From assembly GCF_015477835.1 (NCBI RefSeq), contig NZ_JADLQN010000001.1, positions 930,001 through 994,000 of the forward strand: a stretch of 64,000 nucleotides of DNA, in the 5' to 3' direction. Positions within the stretch are counted from its first letter, which is position 1. Each line of letters opens with the position of its first letter. Made by a program: the position numbers and the translations under genes. Below the pieces are notes generated by a model. That model was not told the origin of the DNA and did not search any database. It worked only from the letters and a program-made list of their open reading frames with translations. The stretch comes from Nocardia higoensis. Lineage in GTDB: Bacteria; Actinomycetota; Actinomycetes; Mycobacteriales; Mycobacteriaceae. This document shows positions 63,852 to 64,000 of the stretch, piece by piece.

Positions 63852-64000
63852 GCAGGCGGGCGATGATTCCCTCGAGGTCTACAGCGAAGAGTTGGGGCCG
63901 GAATTCGTGACCACCGGGCACCTCGTGCGCTTCGTGCGGGATGCCGGCGTCGGTGAGGCGTCGACGAAATTCCCGATGGCCGGCCAATACCTGGGTTTCA
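63832..64000 (-). CDS. C-terminal part of an alpha/beta-hydrolase (esterase), partial
   Basis: Only the last 55 codons are in the window. They read ETQVLAGHREFRRRLTDAGI, then HEAHEVPGGHEFRPQLFAVD, ending with TGA at 63832. GGHEF resembles the catalytic-His region of esterase-D/FrsA-like or antigen-85-like hydrolases. The gene continues past the right edge, so no further assignment is made. Confidence 0.55.
   Translation of the reverse strand, partial: ETQVLAGHREFRRRLTDAGIPHEAHEVPGGHEFRPQLFAVDLEGIIARLRAAAPA

Overview
The window is 64 kb of high-GC DNA with dense, often 4-bp-overlapping (ATGA/GTGA) genes, many GTG/TTG starts, leaderless-looking promoters, a DosR-like box, and families typical of Mycobacteriales (DUF1206, DUF202 pairs, LIP-type secreted lipase, MpaB-type oxygenase, group 3b hydrogenase). 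This points to an actinobacterium, most likely Nocardia or a close relative. The genus is inferred from gene content only. I see no tRNA, rRNA, CRISPR array, insertion sequence or phage gene.

Region 1 (1-12.8 kb) is the most unusual part. Eleven leftward genes (165-10965), nearly all translationally coupled, look like a complete small-molecule metallophore system made without NRPS or PKS: ATP-grasp ligase, DUF4213/DUF364 protein, cysteine-synthase-fold PLP enzyme, enolase-superfamily dipeptide-epimerase-like enzyme, MFS exporter, methyltransferase, PduX-like GHMP kinase, FecCDE/FecB-type ABC importer and a GNAT. A Fur/Zur-like box sits over the promoter. Related boxes sit in front of the next two genes, a secreted protein (11090-11797) and a divergent methyltransferase (11983), suggesting one metal-responsive regulon of three transcripts.

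Region 2 (13-31 kb) holds signalling and stress genes: a cytosolic multi-HAMP hybrid histidine kinase coupled to an ANTAR-GAF-PAS-PP2C phosphatase, a CBS-BON protein, a TerC metal exporter, a small winged-helix regulator, a NarL-type two-component pair with a CPBP protease, a DUF1206 membrane protein with a SigB/SigF-type promoter, a P450, two DUF202 proteins and KtrAB potassium uptake.

Region 3 (30.5-39.5 kb) holds two ABC-2 exporters flanking a MarR/GbsR-like regulator with a long perfect operator, then a TetR regulator with probable operators in front of itself and between two divergent exported hydrolases (MBL fold and CocE/NonD).

Region 4 (39.5-44.6 kb) is a group 3b [NiFe] hydrogenase operon with its maturation protease and a cyclic-nucleotide-binding protein, preceded by a DosR-like box.

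Region 5 (45-64 kb) is mixed accessory DNA: a GCS2-type ligase, HMA metallochaperone, DUF808 protein, a block of gene decay (TetR stump, broken STAND-type NTPase), an HD/LuxR regulator, an ABCG-like exporter, a DUF2945 protein with a second SigB/SigF-type promoter, an MpaB-like oxygenase, an acyl-CoA dehydrogenase with a decayed phosphotransferase partner, a lipoprotein alpha-carbonic anhydrase, a secreted lipase, a RibD/DHFR-like protein, an Aer-like PAS protein, a VOC protein, a frameshifted repeat protein and the 3' end of an alpha/beta hydrolase.
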